NCBI GenBank assembly: GCA_036937835.1
Contig: CM072878.1
Span: 1,308,501-1,372,500 of the forward strand
DNA length: 64,000 nt
Direction of reading: 5' to 3'
Origin: Pampus argenteus
Lineage: Eukaryota > Chordata > Actinopteri > Scombriformes > Stromateidae
The position numbers were made by a program, and so were the translations under genes. Of the stretch, positions 37,699 through 51,820 are shown piece by piece. The stretch's first letter is position 1. Every line of letters begins with the position of its first letter. The notes under the pieces are model-generated. The model searched no databases and was not told where the DNA came from. It saw nothing but the letters and a program-made list of their open reading frames with translations.

Positions 37699-38820
37699 GC
37701 TGAGGGTGTGAAGAAAACTCCAGGGAACGAGGGAAGCAGAGAAATATAGGAAGAGGGAAGATGAGGATGCACTGCATGGGCTAAAAGTATAAAACCTAAA
37801 CATCACACCATTATGTGAATATTGAATTATTAAATGAAAACAATGGGCATCAATCAAATCACCTTCTGGGAAGGTTTGTTCTCATTTAACCATTTAACAG
37901 CATTCAATCAGAACATTGATATGAAGCAAGACTTTATTTCAGCAATGTCTGTACAGACAACTATGGTATACATAGAATAATGAATGATTGTTGTTACGGC
38001 AAACTATGATAAACTATAATTAAAAAATAAACGTAATATAGACGAACCCATTATCACCCAACACAGCAGTTTCCTTCTGTGTCTCATCTGATGTCATAGT
38101 GAGATGGTTGGAGTCACTGAACAGAGGTTCGGATGTAGCACGGTAGCTAAACAACCGACTTTAAAATGTTGTAAAGAAGAACCATGAAACAAAAAATGGT
38201 TTAGCTGCACGTCCATCATTATATTTTGGACAGACTGGACATCGAGCCTTTGATATGAACCACTGATGTATGATAACAACCTTCAAATATCCATAAATAA
38301 TAGGTGAATGGTTAAAAATATGCACCATTTTGTTGACCTTTAAACTACTAAAATTATGAGTTTTCATTACGTGGTGCCATTCACTTCCTGCCAAACGCTG
38401 CATTAAAGTGATGATGTTTATCCCGGTGTTGCTTTTTAACGGTGTAGATCTGCAGGGATGTTCAATTTTTAAAGATGTATATCCAAAACTTTCCAGTCCG
38501 CAAAGTACAGAGGAAACACAAGGTAGATCCTAGATCCTTACAGGCTCAGAAAAGAACATTCCCCAAAATATTTCTAAAAAGTTTGAATCATGATACCCTC
38601 CAGCAATAGGAACTATAGCAGCTTGCCAAAAACCATAAAAACAGCCCCGTAGCCAACAAGGGTGTCTGTATACTTTTGGTCATATCGTGAAGACAAACAG
38701 AGCCACGTCTACATTATAGCCCATCACCTTCTGCACAGTAACTCATCAGAAGGAAACAAAGTGTGAAAGAGACACAGGAGATGAAACAGTGAGTGAGTGC
38801 CAGAGAGACAGCAGACCTGG
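37100..38820. other. Intergenic stretch with short simple repeats
   Basis: Contains a purine-rich stretch (about 37520-37640), a (GT)n run (37669-37696) and otherwise AT-rich sequence. No coding exon recognised. Confidence 0.5.
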
Positions 38821-38830
38821 CAACACTCCC

Positions 38831-38984
38831 GTTCCTCCTGTTCCTCCCATTCCTCCCGTTCCTCATGTCCCTCCCATTCCTCCCGTTCCTCCTGTTCCTC
38901 CTGTTCCTCCCGTTCCTCCCGTTCCTCCCGTTCCTCCTGTTCCTCCCGCTCCTCCTGTTCCTCCCGTTCCTCCCGTTCCTCCCG
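38831..38984. repeat. 9-bp minisatellite, unit CCTCCCGTT
   Basis: About 17 copies of a nonamer (CCTCCCGTT with CCTCCTGTT and CCTCCCATT variants). In one frame it reads Pro-Pro-Val repeats; with no splice context or start of a known family, I treat it as non-coding. Confidence 0.95.
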
Positions 38985-39445
38985 TGTTTCAGTCCATCTC
39001 TAAGCACCCTCCTGTTTTTGTTGTTTCTCTCATACAGGGCCCTCAAAATTTGAAATAATCATACACAGCACCATACGTTTGGTATGTTTGTCTGCTGTTA
39101 CCCACGTTGCCAGATCATCTAGGAAACACAATCCACACGCTAAATACAATTTCAATTTCCATCTGTCACTGCAACCTGTCAACCAACAACCTGAACCTGA
39201 GTGCCGATTAAACGTCCCGTATCTTGAGACATAAACGTGGGCAGGTCTGTAGAGGCAGAGAGCAGGTGAGGTAACAGAGAGGCAGCAGGCTTCTAACCTA
39301 AAGGCAGAGCAGAGAGATATTCCCCCGGCTACTGCTGTGATAGACACCAAAACCAAACCAGACAGCAGGCTGCTTAACACACAGCATCAGACCCGCTTTA
39401 ATCTGACAAAATACAGCTGAGAGCTGGATGGATCTGCACACACAC

Positions 39446-40040
39446 TTCAGACCCCTACACAAAACCAGGCTGCATGTACACGCACACACACACACACACA
39501 CACACGCACGCACACACACACACATACACACATACACACACACACACATGCATGCACGCACACACACGCACACACACTTCAGACCCCTACACAAAACCAG
39601 GCTGCATGTACACACACACACGCACGCACACACACACACACACGCACGCACACATACACACACACACACATGCATGCACGCACACACACGCACACACACA
39701 CATGCACGCACACACACATACACACACACACACATGCATGCACGCACACACACGCACACACACACATGCACGCACACTTTAGACCCCTACACAAAACCAG
39801 GCTGCATGTACACACACACACGCACGCACACACACACACACACGCACGCACACATACACACACACACACATGCATGCACGCACACACACGCACACACACA
39901 CATGCACGCACACTTTAGACCCCTACACAAAACCAGGCTGCATGTACACGCACACACGCACGGACACACACACACACACACACGCACGCACACACACACA
40001 CGCACGCACGCACGCACACACACACGCACACACACACAGT
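39446..40040. repeat. Higher-order CA/CGCA satellite with an embedded unique motif
   Basis: (CA)n, CGCA and CATGCA tracts are punctuated four times by the same spacer (AGACCCCTACACAAAACCAG, then GCTGCATGTACA), starting near 39446, 39578, 39778 and 39914. Spacings are about 132, 200 and 136 bases. It is a tandem array of compound units grown by duplication, not a CRISPR array. Confidence 0.93.
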
Positions 40041-43000
40041 CCTCTTCACAGTTACAGCTCTGAATCTAAAATGAGGATAAATATTTGATAGGAAACGCCT
40101 TGTGAGTTAAATTTGCAGACAAATCACGTCGCTCGCTGTGTCCGTGAAAAAAAACAAAAAAAACAAAAGCGTTCAGTCTTTAACGGAGGATCTAGATTAA
40201 ATACAGTACAGCTTCTTTAATGGTGGACCTCGGTTTGGCTCCAGACCTCTGCTGGGAGGAACTCGCATCGGGTGGATCCGGGCGGGTTGGAACCAGCTCC
40301 AATATTCACTCACATGTAAACATGGAGATCTTTTGCTTATTTTCATTTTATCGGGTTACACTTAAAGATAAAGCTGGTGTTTAGTTTTCTTTGTGTCATT
40401 AATATTTTTTTTATATGAATATTATTGATTTATATGTTGTACTTCCACATGGTTGGGGACTTGTGAGAAACAGATTTTAAAATTGAAGCAGCAGGAGGCT
40501 GATAACTGATAACTTTGTCTCTGGTGTAGCTCAAGCTCCAAAAAGCTGGAGCAACATTTCCCATCATAGCACATTTTCATTTGACCCTGCGTGCCTATAA
40601 AACACCACAGGATACTTAAATAAGTGTCCCTTTAATTATGTAATTATTTTTGAGATTTTATAATAAAACATAATCACATGAATATAAAGTTGGATGGTGG
40701 ATTGTCCTCTAAAGCTTCCTATATGATAATATAGACCCTGATAACTTGTAGTGTAATGAATATTGACATGGATAATTAGAGTAATAGTACAGAATAAATG
40801 GTCAGATATAAATATGATCTCTCTCTTTATTCTAACCTTTAATATATTTAACATAATAGAATTGTTATATGTTATATTTTTTCCAAACATAGCAGAAAGT
40901 GAACAGATCTTTTCTTTTACTTTTCTATCGACTATCATCCTACAGCCAAGATGATATAGAGGTGTGTTACATAATGTTGGTATCCATCCAAACATGTAAC
41001 ACATGTAAGCTGAACCTGGATGTGTTATTTAGTTTACTGGCAGCAGCTGACCAACGTTTCTCTACAGCAGAGCACAGAGAGCATCTGCAGCCTGACAGAT
41101 GCCCCACTTTCATTGCTGTACAGTACTGCACTGTTAATACTGCACATTATACAAAACCAGCACATGGAAACAAACAGTTCTGTTACATCACATCATGCTA
41201 TCGATGTTAGTGTAATGATATATTGACGTATATTAAGGTAAAGATGTTGTTTTGTAACAACTGTGACTGTGATTCAGTTACATAATGTGGATTTTCCTTT
41301 GGGTTTATGAAGGTCACTTTTCAGGGCAGCAGCTCACCTGGTGTAACCCTGGGACATTATTATAGACATCAACTGGTGCCAATGAGGGTGATTGATCTTT
41401 TCATTTCAATATTCAATATTTAAATTAGAATAATTTGATATTTGAATTCAATTCAAATGTATTCAGCTTCACTCTTTTCTGTTTGCTGTACGTTTGCCCT
41501 GGTTTTCTAATCTTTAGGATATGATATTGAACGTATAAAACCTTGTTATTCATATCTCGTATCCAGGTTACGGATCAGCTGTCTGTGACTCCACCTGTTG
41601 ATTTCCTTTATTAAACATCTTGCAGCACACAGCTGGTTACAGTAGGACTACATTAAAGTGAGTGAACTGTGTCATAATGTTTTACAGCTGAACATCAGTG
41701 CCTGGGTTCAATTCAAGACGTTCACAACTCTTATACACACACAATTTATTTTGCCCAAAATAACATGAACTTTAATCCAAGCTCATATTTACCACTCAGT
41801 GTGTAAGTGTATCTTAAATTTGATTTCAAATGACCCCACCTGCATTTCATCTATTTATTACAGTTACATTTTAAAAACCAAAGAAAAAGAACCAGCTTTG
41901 TTCCCTTTATGAAATACATCACAACAAAAAAACGATGAGACAAGTTAATGACCAGTGTTGTGTTTATCCACGATGTCCATCCATCATATGCGTACTGAAG
42001 GTCACCCATTTTGCAACTTAAGAGTTTTAAAATCTCACGAGACCTGAGCAGGGCCGGTTCAAATTATATCTCAGAAACACGGATTATTGTTTCTAATTCT
42101 TGGATGATTTCGTTTTAGCACAACTTTAACATTCATTACTTTAATAATATCATGACCAATAATACTGCTATTATCAGCAACTGTAGCTTTATTTATGACC
42201 ATGATTTATATTATTATTTATATTTATTATCTGTAACATCCCGACACTAACCGATAAATCAAATGCTCTGACAACAAAAAGGACAAAACACATCTATTTG
42301 TTGCTGGTGCAGGCCTGTAATCAGTCAGTCCAGTGATTGGACAGGACACCCGCCTGTCAACCCGCCTACACGCCTACACGCGCCACTCATTGTGCATGAC
42401 AGAAAGTTTGGAGGCAGGTGAGCAAGCAGCTTCCTTGAGAGGAAGTTTAATTTGATGACAACGGACCGTTAACACCTACACCTGTGAAGCACGGCATGTA
42501 TGCAGTTCACAATTATAACAATTGTTCTTTGATTTTGCACAGACGTAAACAGAAGCAGCTTCTCGTTACTGCCAGCGTCATTTATGTCAGCTGAAATTAC
42601 AACTGCTGCAGATTTCATCAGCCATAGCAACTGGCTAGTTAAGCTAACGTTAGCGGCATAAGCTCAAAAACTCTGTTTTTATTAGGGGCGAAATGGTACG
42701 TGAAATTCACAGTTCAGTATGTAAGTTGGTTTTGAGATTCGGTTTGAGAAAAGAAAAAATAAATAAAGAGTCAAATGTGTTTATAGTTGTTCCGAACGGG
42801 TTCATTTAAAGGAGGAGGGACTGGTAACCGGGCTAACAGCTAAGACGCTAGCATAAATCCATGAACATACTACACAGCACTGCCAAAACGACCACTACAC
42901 TATAATTATTAGGCCCGTTTCAAACAAAGGAACTTTTACAGGGCCGGGGCCGAACTATTACCGAACTATTACCTTACAGGAACCTTTACAGGAACCTTAC

Positions 43001-44332
43001 AGGAACCTTCCAGGTCCCTGCTGGGGAGCAGGTACTCGGAACGGCCCTGAAAAAAGTGAAAAGGCCCATTTGGGAGAGAGGAAGGTTCCCGTTTTAGTTC
43101 ATCCCAGGAACTTTCTCGGTGGAAACGTGGCTACTGTTCCCCGTGTCATGTGGAGCATACTGAACTGAAAATCGCTTATCGAATCAAACATCCTGTACTG
43201 AACTACACGTAGCATTACACCCCTAGTTTTAAAAAAACAAGATGCTTCACTGTTACAAGAACAAACAAATCGATGATGAAGGATAACCAATAATTTTAGA
43301 ACGTAACACGATATAACACAAGTTTGGTTGGTGGTGTGTACACTCACTCAAACCAGATAAAGAGCAGGACATCGTTACTGTAAGCTCCAAGACGCTGACA
43401 CCTTTCTAATGTGTAATGTTGTTAGTTAATGAAGTTACTCCTCTAGGTAGTAAGACAGTTAGCTGGGCATGCTAACGATGGCAGTTTAGTTAGAGCAGAC
43501 TAAAGGTTTTGCCTTTTGGTATAATCAGTTCGAGTTGCGGCGGAGGGATCTGCTCTTTACGACGGTGACCTGATACAACGTGAATCCTGTCACCACTTTT
43601 TAGATACTTTGAAGAGAAGTGAGCTTTTGTTAAATCATGCAAAATGAGTGACCTAGCTCTTCATGATGTCCAGTGGCTCCATCTGTTCAGATAATCTCAG
43701 ACTTCCCCCGTTAGCCATGTCCTCTCAAATTCACACTCTTTGAAAATTACCTTCTTCAGTTACTATTTCATATCAGAACCATCAGATTTTTATGTCTCAT
43801 ATCATAGCCCACTGTGTTTCAGGCCATTAATGGAAATTGAATAATTCCTCCAGTCAGTGGATAATTATTTTCCTAATTGCCTTCTGCAGCCAGGATTTCA
43901 ATATGGAGAAGCCAAGATGAGAGCCAAACAGCACACCCACAGTCTTCAGGTTAGCATCCATCCCTCTGAAAACCATTTGAAGAAAATGAACAAGAGTCTT
44001 TATATGTCCAGTCAAATAAAACACAGTACAATGTAGACAGGAGAGTCCTTATGGTCTATTTCACACACTCTGATCTGTACCCACACAGTTGTGTTTAGAT
44101 TGTGGATGTGTAGGAGGCCAGTACAGCAGATCGTGTGGAGTTGGGTCAGCTGAGCTTAGCTGACATCGGTTTCGTTAAGCTGTCTGTAGTGAAGCGCAGC
44201 TCTCCATTCAGTTCAGGGTCGACTCGGTACATCTCCAGTTTGTTCACCTCAGCGTGGTTCTGTCAAATAGTCTAAAATGAATCCGGCCTTGCCTCTCCTC
44301 TCCTGGAGCGTAGCGTGACGTCTTTTTATCTT
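40041..44332. other. Interval 3' of ca10, may include its 3' UTR
   Basis: AT-rich with no independent gene. The ca10 3' UTR must start at 44332 and run leftwards, but several AATAAA-like signals on that strand (for example near 42678 and 42188) leave its end open. A degenerate repeat lies at 42910-43135. Confidence 0.45.
42910..43135. repeat. Fish MITE-like repeat (GGAACTTT/CCTGAAAAAAGT type)
   Basis: Phrases CAGGTCCCTGCTGGGGAGCA, GGTACTCGGAACGGCCC, CCAGGAACTTTCTCGGTGGA and local TTACAGGAACCT duplications resemble a dispersed fish MITE with GGAACTTT-containing ends. Termini were not defined and no clean target duplication was seen. Confidence 0.45.
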
Positions 44333-47300
44333 CTACTTCAGGAGCCACTGATTCACTGAAGAAGAGGAGAGGAGAAGAGAGGAGAGGAGAGGAGAGGAGA
44401 GGAGAGGAGAGGAGAGGAGAGGAGAGGAGAGGGGAGAGGAGAGGGGAGGGGAGGGGAGGGGAGAGGAGAGGAGAGGAGAGGAGAGGAGAGGGGAGGGGAG
44501 GGGAGGGGAGAGGAGAGGAGAGGAGAGGAGAGGAGAGGAGAGGAGAGGAGAGGAGAGGAGAGGAGAGGAGAGGAGAGGAGAGGAGGGAGGGGATGGGAGG
44601 GGAGGAGGGGAGGAGGGGGGGGGAAGAGAAGAGAAGAGAAGGAGGAAAGGATAATTAGTACAGAAAGGATAAGCAGCGTGTAATAAAAAGAAGGTGCCTG
44701 AGGTTTCAGACCTTTTGGATAGAAAGAAAACAGAAAGTGCCTGACGGGGTTAGAAGAAGAAAATGAGAGCCTAAAGTGAAGGAGAAAGAAATAAAACGCT
44801 GCCCCAATTCATAACTATGAATTCATTCTTAGCAGGCTGTGAGTATATAGAGACCTTATAATTGTGTATACTTAAAACTGTCAGTATGCATACCGCTGTT
44901 GTCCCACAACACAACTGTTTGGAGTTTTAGTTTGTTTGGGACAAACGTAACAGAAAAAGGTCATATAGTGACATCTTTGCTATTCCTAGAGCCGAGTGCA
45001 CAGGGCTTAAAATGTACACATAATTGAGCTATACGCTCATTAAAATCTAAAGGGCTCCTCCCCTGAGCAGCATGAAAGTGCTCATCACATTTTATGTCAT
45101 TCTTGATTTTCCTTCCTTCCATATAAATTGAAATTTTTCCTCCTCTGGAGACTAATGTTGTAAACCAAGATGGACAATTTGGCTGCGTGGTGGCACTTTA
45201 AAGATCATGGGGTCATCGCCATAGATTCATCCAATACGAACGCCTGTTACAGTTATTATGGTAATCATGGTAGTTGTTAGAACATCCTGCCCTTTGACGA
45301 CCCGCTGACTCATCAGTATCCGGTTATAATGGCCACCTTACATGTATAGGACTGGGCATTACTAATCAGTTGTATAAATGCCAAGCACTCAAGATCATGA
45401 GTACAGACTACTGAGTGTGTTTATACAACACAGCGCCGGCTAATGGTTGTTGTCTTTTCAGTGTAATTGACCTTTAACAGAAGACCCAATGTATGAAACA
45501 CAAAGTGGAAATCAACAGGTATGAGTAAGAGAAAAATAAAACCGAGCATATTGAGAGCGAATAAGCCTGTAAATGAGAGAAAGATCATGAAAAGCAGCAG
45601 CAGATAAATCCATTCATTCATTCCCCACCAGGGATCCCTTCATCTGCAGCGAGTGCTCTCTGCAGTCTGGCCGGTCAGAGCTGAGACAGCGCCTTCCACT
45701 TTCAAACTTTGGCTGTAAATCAATGTTATCTCAGCTCTCCGGCCTGCTGTTTGATCATCTGCCTTCATCACTACCACGGAGGAAGAGGTGTTTGAAAGCT
45801 TTGCCTGTAAGTGAACATTAACTTCAAATATAGCTCAAGGCTTTCACGTAGTTTATTTCAGTGTTCGAGATGCAGATGGGGAAAAAGGAAAAAGAGAACA
45901 GAGACAGCAAATCCAAAACAGGAGATGTGCAGCTCTAAAGCTGGAAACAGTCACACTTGAAGGAGACTTTACAATATATATTAATAAACCTGTATTGTTC
46001 ACGTGTTTACCAGCTAACAGTCTTTTTTCTCTGCTTTTACCATGTCAAACTGTCAATCAATGGACTAACGTGAAGTTATATAATACAGACATGAAATACA
46101 AACCAAACAAGGACCCACTCATAAAAACACTGATCCATGACACTAGTGATCACAAACCTTTAAATATGCTCTCCCACTATTCTTACCATACACGGGCAAA
46201 GAAAGTTTCAACTAAATCCTAATTAGAACAGTTATGAATCTGTGATGCAACTCAGCGTTTTTACATCAAAGTGTTGTCCAGCTCAGCTTTAATTAGGTCC
46301 ATATGTTATTTCTACAAATGTCCTTGTAGAGGACGTTTGTTCTGCGTCTCCACTGTCTGTGTCTTCATCCAGTACCGTTGGCTCTGAGTGCGTACAGACT
46401 CCTCTACGGCTCCGTGTTGCCTCTGCTCTTTGACTCTGAATACAGAAACTCCTTCGGGGTTGTGTATTGTAACAAGCCACAATCAGAGAGAAGCAGAGGC
46501 CGCGAAATCCATTTGATGTTGAGGAGAGCACGCTGCGCTCGACCAGATCGATAACAAACATATTCAGAGCTCACAGAAGAGCCAGTCGAGTGTATTTTTT
46601 CCTGAAGGATGCGAGGACTCCTACACTCTTTGTGTGTTTGTTGTGTGTGTGTGTGTGTGTGTGTGTTCCTTTGTAAGCCAACCAGCTCACCTACACACTA
46701 ATGGTTTCACAGACAGAGCACTCCTACGAATAGAACATATATCTGTATTTTTTTATTTTCATGTGTCTCACTCTTTTTTGCTCCCAGGAGATCTTCCTCT
46801 CTGATTCATTCTCTGTTCTCACGCTGCTGACAAAGAAAGCGTTCAGTCAACCTTCCTTCGCTGCTCAAGGCAGCGCCAATGATCAGCTGCATTCCTGTAC
46901 TTATGAGGACCTTCCACTGACTTGCTTCAGTTCATCGTACATGTAGACCTTAAAGGGATAGTTCGGATCCTTTGAAGTGGGGTTGTATGAGGTACTTAAT
47001 CATAGTTTATGACCTGCAGTAGATTGCGGTTCGCACATCCCCAGCGTGGAGCTGTACCAGCACAGAAGCTGAACTATGCTGCTGTGGACAGGGGCCACGA
47101 GCAAAAGTATTTTAGCCACCTAAATAAAGGCCCACCTACACATGCTGCTGCAGCGTAGTACAGCCGGTGCGGCATGCGGAGGGATACGGACGTTCTGAGA
47201 ATGTAGTGCCACAAGAAAGATCTGTTTGACAGCCAGGTAAAGCGGAGAAAATGCTCTATAGCGTACACACGAACCGATATTGATTGTTTAAAGTGGGTCT

Positions 47301-50169
47301 CTACTAAAATAGCAGTACTTTAGCCAGCCTCTGTGCCGGTACTCTGGTCAGCTTCTCCACACTGGAGACATGTGGACTACTGCAGGTAATAAACTGACAA
47401 ACTATCCCTTTAAAGGAACTTCACATTAATATTTCTCCCTGCTGCTGCTGAGAGTCTAAACATATAAAAGTTAACTTCATGTAAAAATGCAGACACACTG
47501 AGCTGCCTTAACTACTGTTGAGCAGCACGATACATCATGTCATCCTAACATCACTTTATCCCGGCGCTAATTACCACATTTAATGGGACTGTTTCACTTT
47601 TATAATTAATGCACGCCTCGTTTCTTCTGGCAGCAACATGAAACATAAAGTATAACTGCGTTTCATCACTGTTTCACATAACTGCAGATGATATTTGGGT
47701 TTTTTTAAAGGCCCATGAAAAAAATACATTTCCCTGTTTTTAATTGTTCATTTATCTCTTGTTATATGACAAAGGTCAAAAAAACCTCTCTTCCTGTAGC
47801 AGTTTCAGGGGGCTCAGTGGTGTTTACAAAAGTTTATCCAATCAAATGTGACTTCTGGCGGATAGCTAGCTATATAAAACCGCACTTCATGTGTGGATTG
47901 TAGCTAAGAGAGAAATATGAAGAGAGATAGGAAGAGATGTGTGTTTGGATATCAGCGTGGTTGAGCCTGATTCATTCATCTTCTCGTCCTCCTCCTGATC
48001 CAACAACAGGTGTGGGTTTGTCTGTAGCTCCATATCACACTAAACTCTAAACCCAAGGATTTGATTTCAATCCCTCTCGTAACACACATATTCACCGGGA
48101 AGCTAAAGATGCTCCAGCTGTTTCAGATATTACGAGATATTTGCTTTTTTTGTTTGTACACTGGTTCATTTCCTTTTCAATTCAGTATTTAGAAATGTAA
48201 CTTTTAAATATTATATCAAAGGAGAAAAGCTAAAACTGTGCAGAAAATATATTTTAACAGTTGAATATTTGTTTGATGGCTAACAGTATAGCACATTATG
48301 CATATGAGCCAACGTGCTGACTAATCAGATATATGTAAGTGCACGTTCAAGGTCATTTCTAATGTGAACGGAGTCACTCTACTGTTTATGCTGCAGCTGT
48401 TGCATTGAAGGGGGAAATATGCTTATAATTATAATATTCTTATTATATCTATGTTTTGTTTCATGGATCATATTTCATTGTCTCACCGCTGGTACATGAA
48501 GAAATATAGAAACAAGGTGTCTCCTCCTGCTAATCTCTGCTCTTAAATAAGAGTGAATGAATGGGGACCATGTAGAAGAGAGGTTCGCCAAAACCTGTTT
48601 AAAAATAGCTCCAAAACTGCACTAATTAGTACGATGAAAAAAATAGAGGAAAAAGAAAATACATTTGGCAGAATATAATATGCAATGATTAATGATTTAT
48701 TTTATTTATTAATGCAGGGACACTGCTTCTCCCTCCCTCTGTCATCCTCCATCCTACCTCTGTACTGTGGGCGGAGGGCACGGTTGTTGGGGCAGTCGCG
48801 GCCCTGCTTGCTGAAGTTGATGTTGGTTCGGATGCAGCGCTGCAGCAGAGGCTGGGTGGGCCGGGTGTTGTCACTCATACTCATGAAGATCTTGTAGGGC
48901 TCGTTCTGGCTGAGGAGGCGCAGGGAGTGCATCTGTGGAGGAAGAGGAGGACAAATGGAGGGTGGGAGTCCAGTTCATCTTTTAAGTTTCTAACTTTTAG
49001 TTTAGCATACACCTCCACCACCAGGTGTTGAAACCAGGAAGTGAATAAATTACTTTACTTCTCTGTAAAAAAAAAAAAAAAAAAATTCACAGTTAACAGT
49101 CACCATAAACCTGCTACCACCTGCTATGTTGGTGTATTTATGCTCTGCAGCAGATACGGGGCTCCTAACTTATGGAGCTTCTCAGTTTAGATTTGCATCT
49201 TCTTTTAAAGTCCAGTAGAGCATGCATAGAAAAGATGAATCTATATTATAATCTTCTTCTCTGGGAAAACAAGTTATTATCTGGATGTAGCGCTGCAACA
49301 TGTGAACACACATGTGTATGCTGGAAAATCAAAGACTGCGAGAGGCAGATGGTTAATAATATAGTTACAATAACAATATAACTTAAAAACTAAAGTTTGG
49401 TGAAGCTGTTTATATGATAAATCATAATTCTGTATCTCACGTCGTAAATGGTCACATTATATCATAACTGATGGGACACAACGGTGCAAAGTAACACATT
49501 TCAAGGATAAAATACTGTATGTAAACTCACTTTAGCTGTAAAAAGTAGCTACGTAGCATATTTAACAAAGATTTAGAGCAAACAATTATGTAGAATGCAA
49601 CATGCCAGCATGCAATGATCAAAAACAGGTTGTAAAATTTAATAGTTTCTCTTTTCTTTTAGATTTAGTGAAAAATAAACATTACAAATCTTCAAAAACC
49701 TTATGGGACAAGGACTGGATTACTTCTATGGTCTCCTATGAGAGCTGGACTTGTTTATGATGGATTTTAAAATCATCAAAACGTGGATGTGTGTTTCTAT
49801 TCTATTCTTTTCTAAAACGGACACTTATGAAAGAATGATGGTTCGAATGACCAACGAGCATCATAAGGATTAACAAACAAAGAAGAGAGAGAAGAGCAAA
49901 AACGATAGAGAAAACAACTGAAACGGAGAAAAAAGAGAAACGTAAAGCAAAGGGAATGAGGAAGAGAGGGGGAGTGAAGCAGGGTGACAGATGAGTGGGA
50001 ACAAAGGACGGGTGAGGGAGAGCGGGAGTAAATAAAGTGTAAAGTAAATGGCAGATGGCGTGTGGGAGTTGATTACATTGATGCATGCAGGTGAGCGCTG
50101 CGCTGTAATGTACTGAGCTTTGACGGTAAGAGCCGGGTTTGAATCAGATTCATCCAGCTGCTGTTCAGT

Positions 50170-50221
<52 letters not shown>

Positions 50222-50839
50222 CACACACACACACACAGGGCTACAAGGCTTTGTAGGCAGGACCCAGCTACCAGCTCTCCTCCATTTATACTGTTTCAAG
50301 AAGATATAAACAAAGGAAGAGAGAGTTTTGTGTTTTTTAGACCTCGAGACGACTGAGCCGGTGCAGTTTAACATTTAGTGGGTTCTGTGTTCTCTGTGCA
50401 TATGAGCTGCATTTCATTACATTACTGTTACAACACCGCCCTCTTTTATCTAAACCACTTAGGAAAAAGCGGATGCTCTCAGTTACGGGTTATGAAGTCA
50501 CCATTTGCAATTCAAAGCTGTTTGTGCCATGTGACAGCAAGGCAATTAGAAATTACATTTGTGTCCCAGTTCGGTTTCCTAATCCTGCACGCATGTACCT
50601 GCATCTGTGTCACATAGACCGGCTTGTTGATGAGTATCCACGTGGATGTCTCATAGCAGGGAGGGATGGTGATGGAGCCCTCGTAGGTGATGTAGCGAGT
50701 GGTGTCGGGGTAGAGGTCGGCTATGTTTAGGCCCATCAATAGGAACGCATCATCTAGAGAGACAGAGAGAGGGTGTTAAGGTGATGCAGTGTGAGTGTCT
50801 GTTATGTTCAGACGCATTAACAGGAACATACTGTCGAAG

Positions 50840-50892
<53 letters not shown>

Positions 50893-51782
50893 CATACACT
50901 CATCTCCCATTTTTGGACAAACTGCAGGTTAGTTTTATGGTTAACATGCTGAAGTCACGCTGTCAGAACTGTGAATCAGTTTTTATTGCTTTCACACTAA
51001 ATGCATTCAATGAACACATTTTCCAAAATCCATGAACTCCTTTCTCATTCATACTCCACCACCTACACAGCACCAGCACCGTTTTCAGTTAAAAACACCG
51101 TCAAAACTAAATGATGGCAAATTCCCTGCATTTCTGCAGTAAATATACAGGAAATATACAGGAAATATACAGGAAATATACAGCAGTATATTGACAATAA
51201 AAATCATAACTGTTCCAAAAACAGCTGATTGCACCTTCAGCTGAAAGTGAAAGTGAAAGTGATGATGGGAACTGGATTGAAGGACAACTAGATCCTTTAT
51301 ATACATGTTGTTGATGTTTATTATGTGCTGTAGCCCTGGAGTTATTTTTCACAAGTAAATATTATATGTAAAATGTATAGACTAAATTGCTGCATTTCTG
51401 ATTCAATTCTTGTTACACATTCTTTAGTACAGTCAAACAGTGAAGGGAAATTAAATAGTGATTAGTGTAAAACGTTCATCATGTTGTTAGTTTGTTGTCA
51501 GTCTGTTATGAGTGAGACTGGAGGACCTCTGAGTGTCTGTTGTGTTATTTTAAGACATGTATGAAATGTTTTGGTGGTATGAGCGAGTTTTGGAGGTGAG
51601 ATTAACTGTTTGGCCACATGACTGCATGCAGAGTTGTGAAAACGTGACTTCATTATAAACTGACGCTTGTAATATGAGTCAATGCAATGTCCTCCTAAGT
51701 GAGGTAAACTGAAAGAAGAAAGCTGAAAGAAGACACTGAAAAAGCGTGTGTGTGTGTGCGTGTGTGTGTGCGTGCGCGCGTG

Positions 51783-51820
<38 letters not shown>

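Larger units (their letters stand above)
44641..48757. other. Last intron of ca10
   Basis: Non-coding apart from repeats: a (GT)n run at 46642-46667 and a TTAA-flanked MITE at 46950-47413. No nested gene recognised. Confidence 0.6.

Noticed and set aside
38714..39058. Pro-Val and Asn-Gly-Arg repeat frames
   Set aside because: 9-bp minisatellite read in different frames.
39446..40040. Regularly repeated motif with spacers, CRISPR-like at a glance
   Set aside because: Vertebrate genome, spacers are themselves microsatellite and irregular in length, no cas genes.
39298..40063. His-Thr and Cys-Val rich frames of 80-211 codons
   Set aside because: Products of (CA)n/(CGCA)n satellite.
46289..46561. 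90-codon minus-strand frame in a ca10 intron
   Set aside because: No family similarity, no splice context; compatible with chance.
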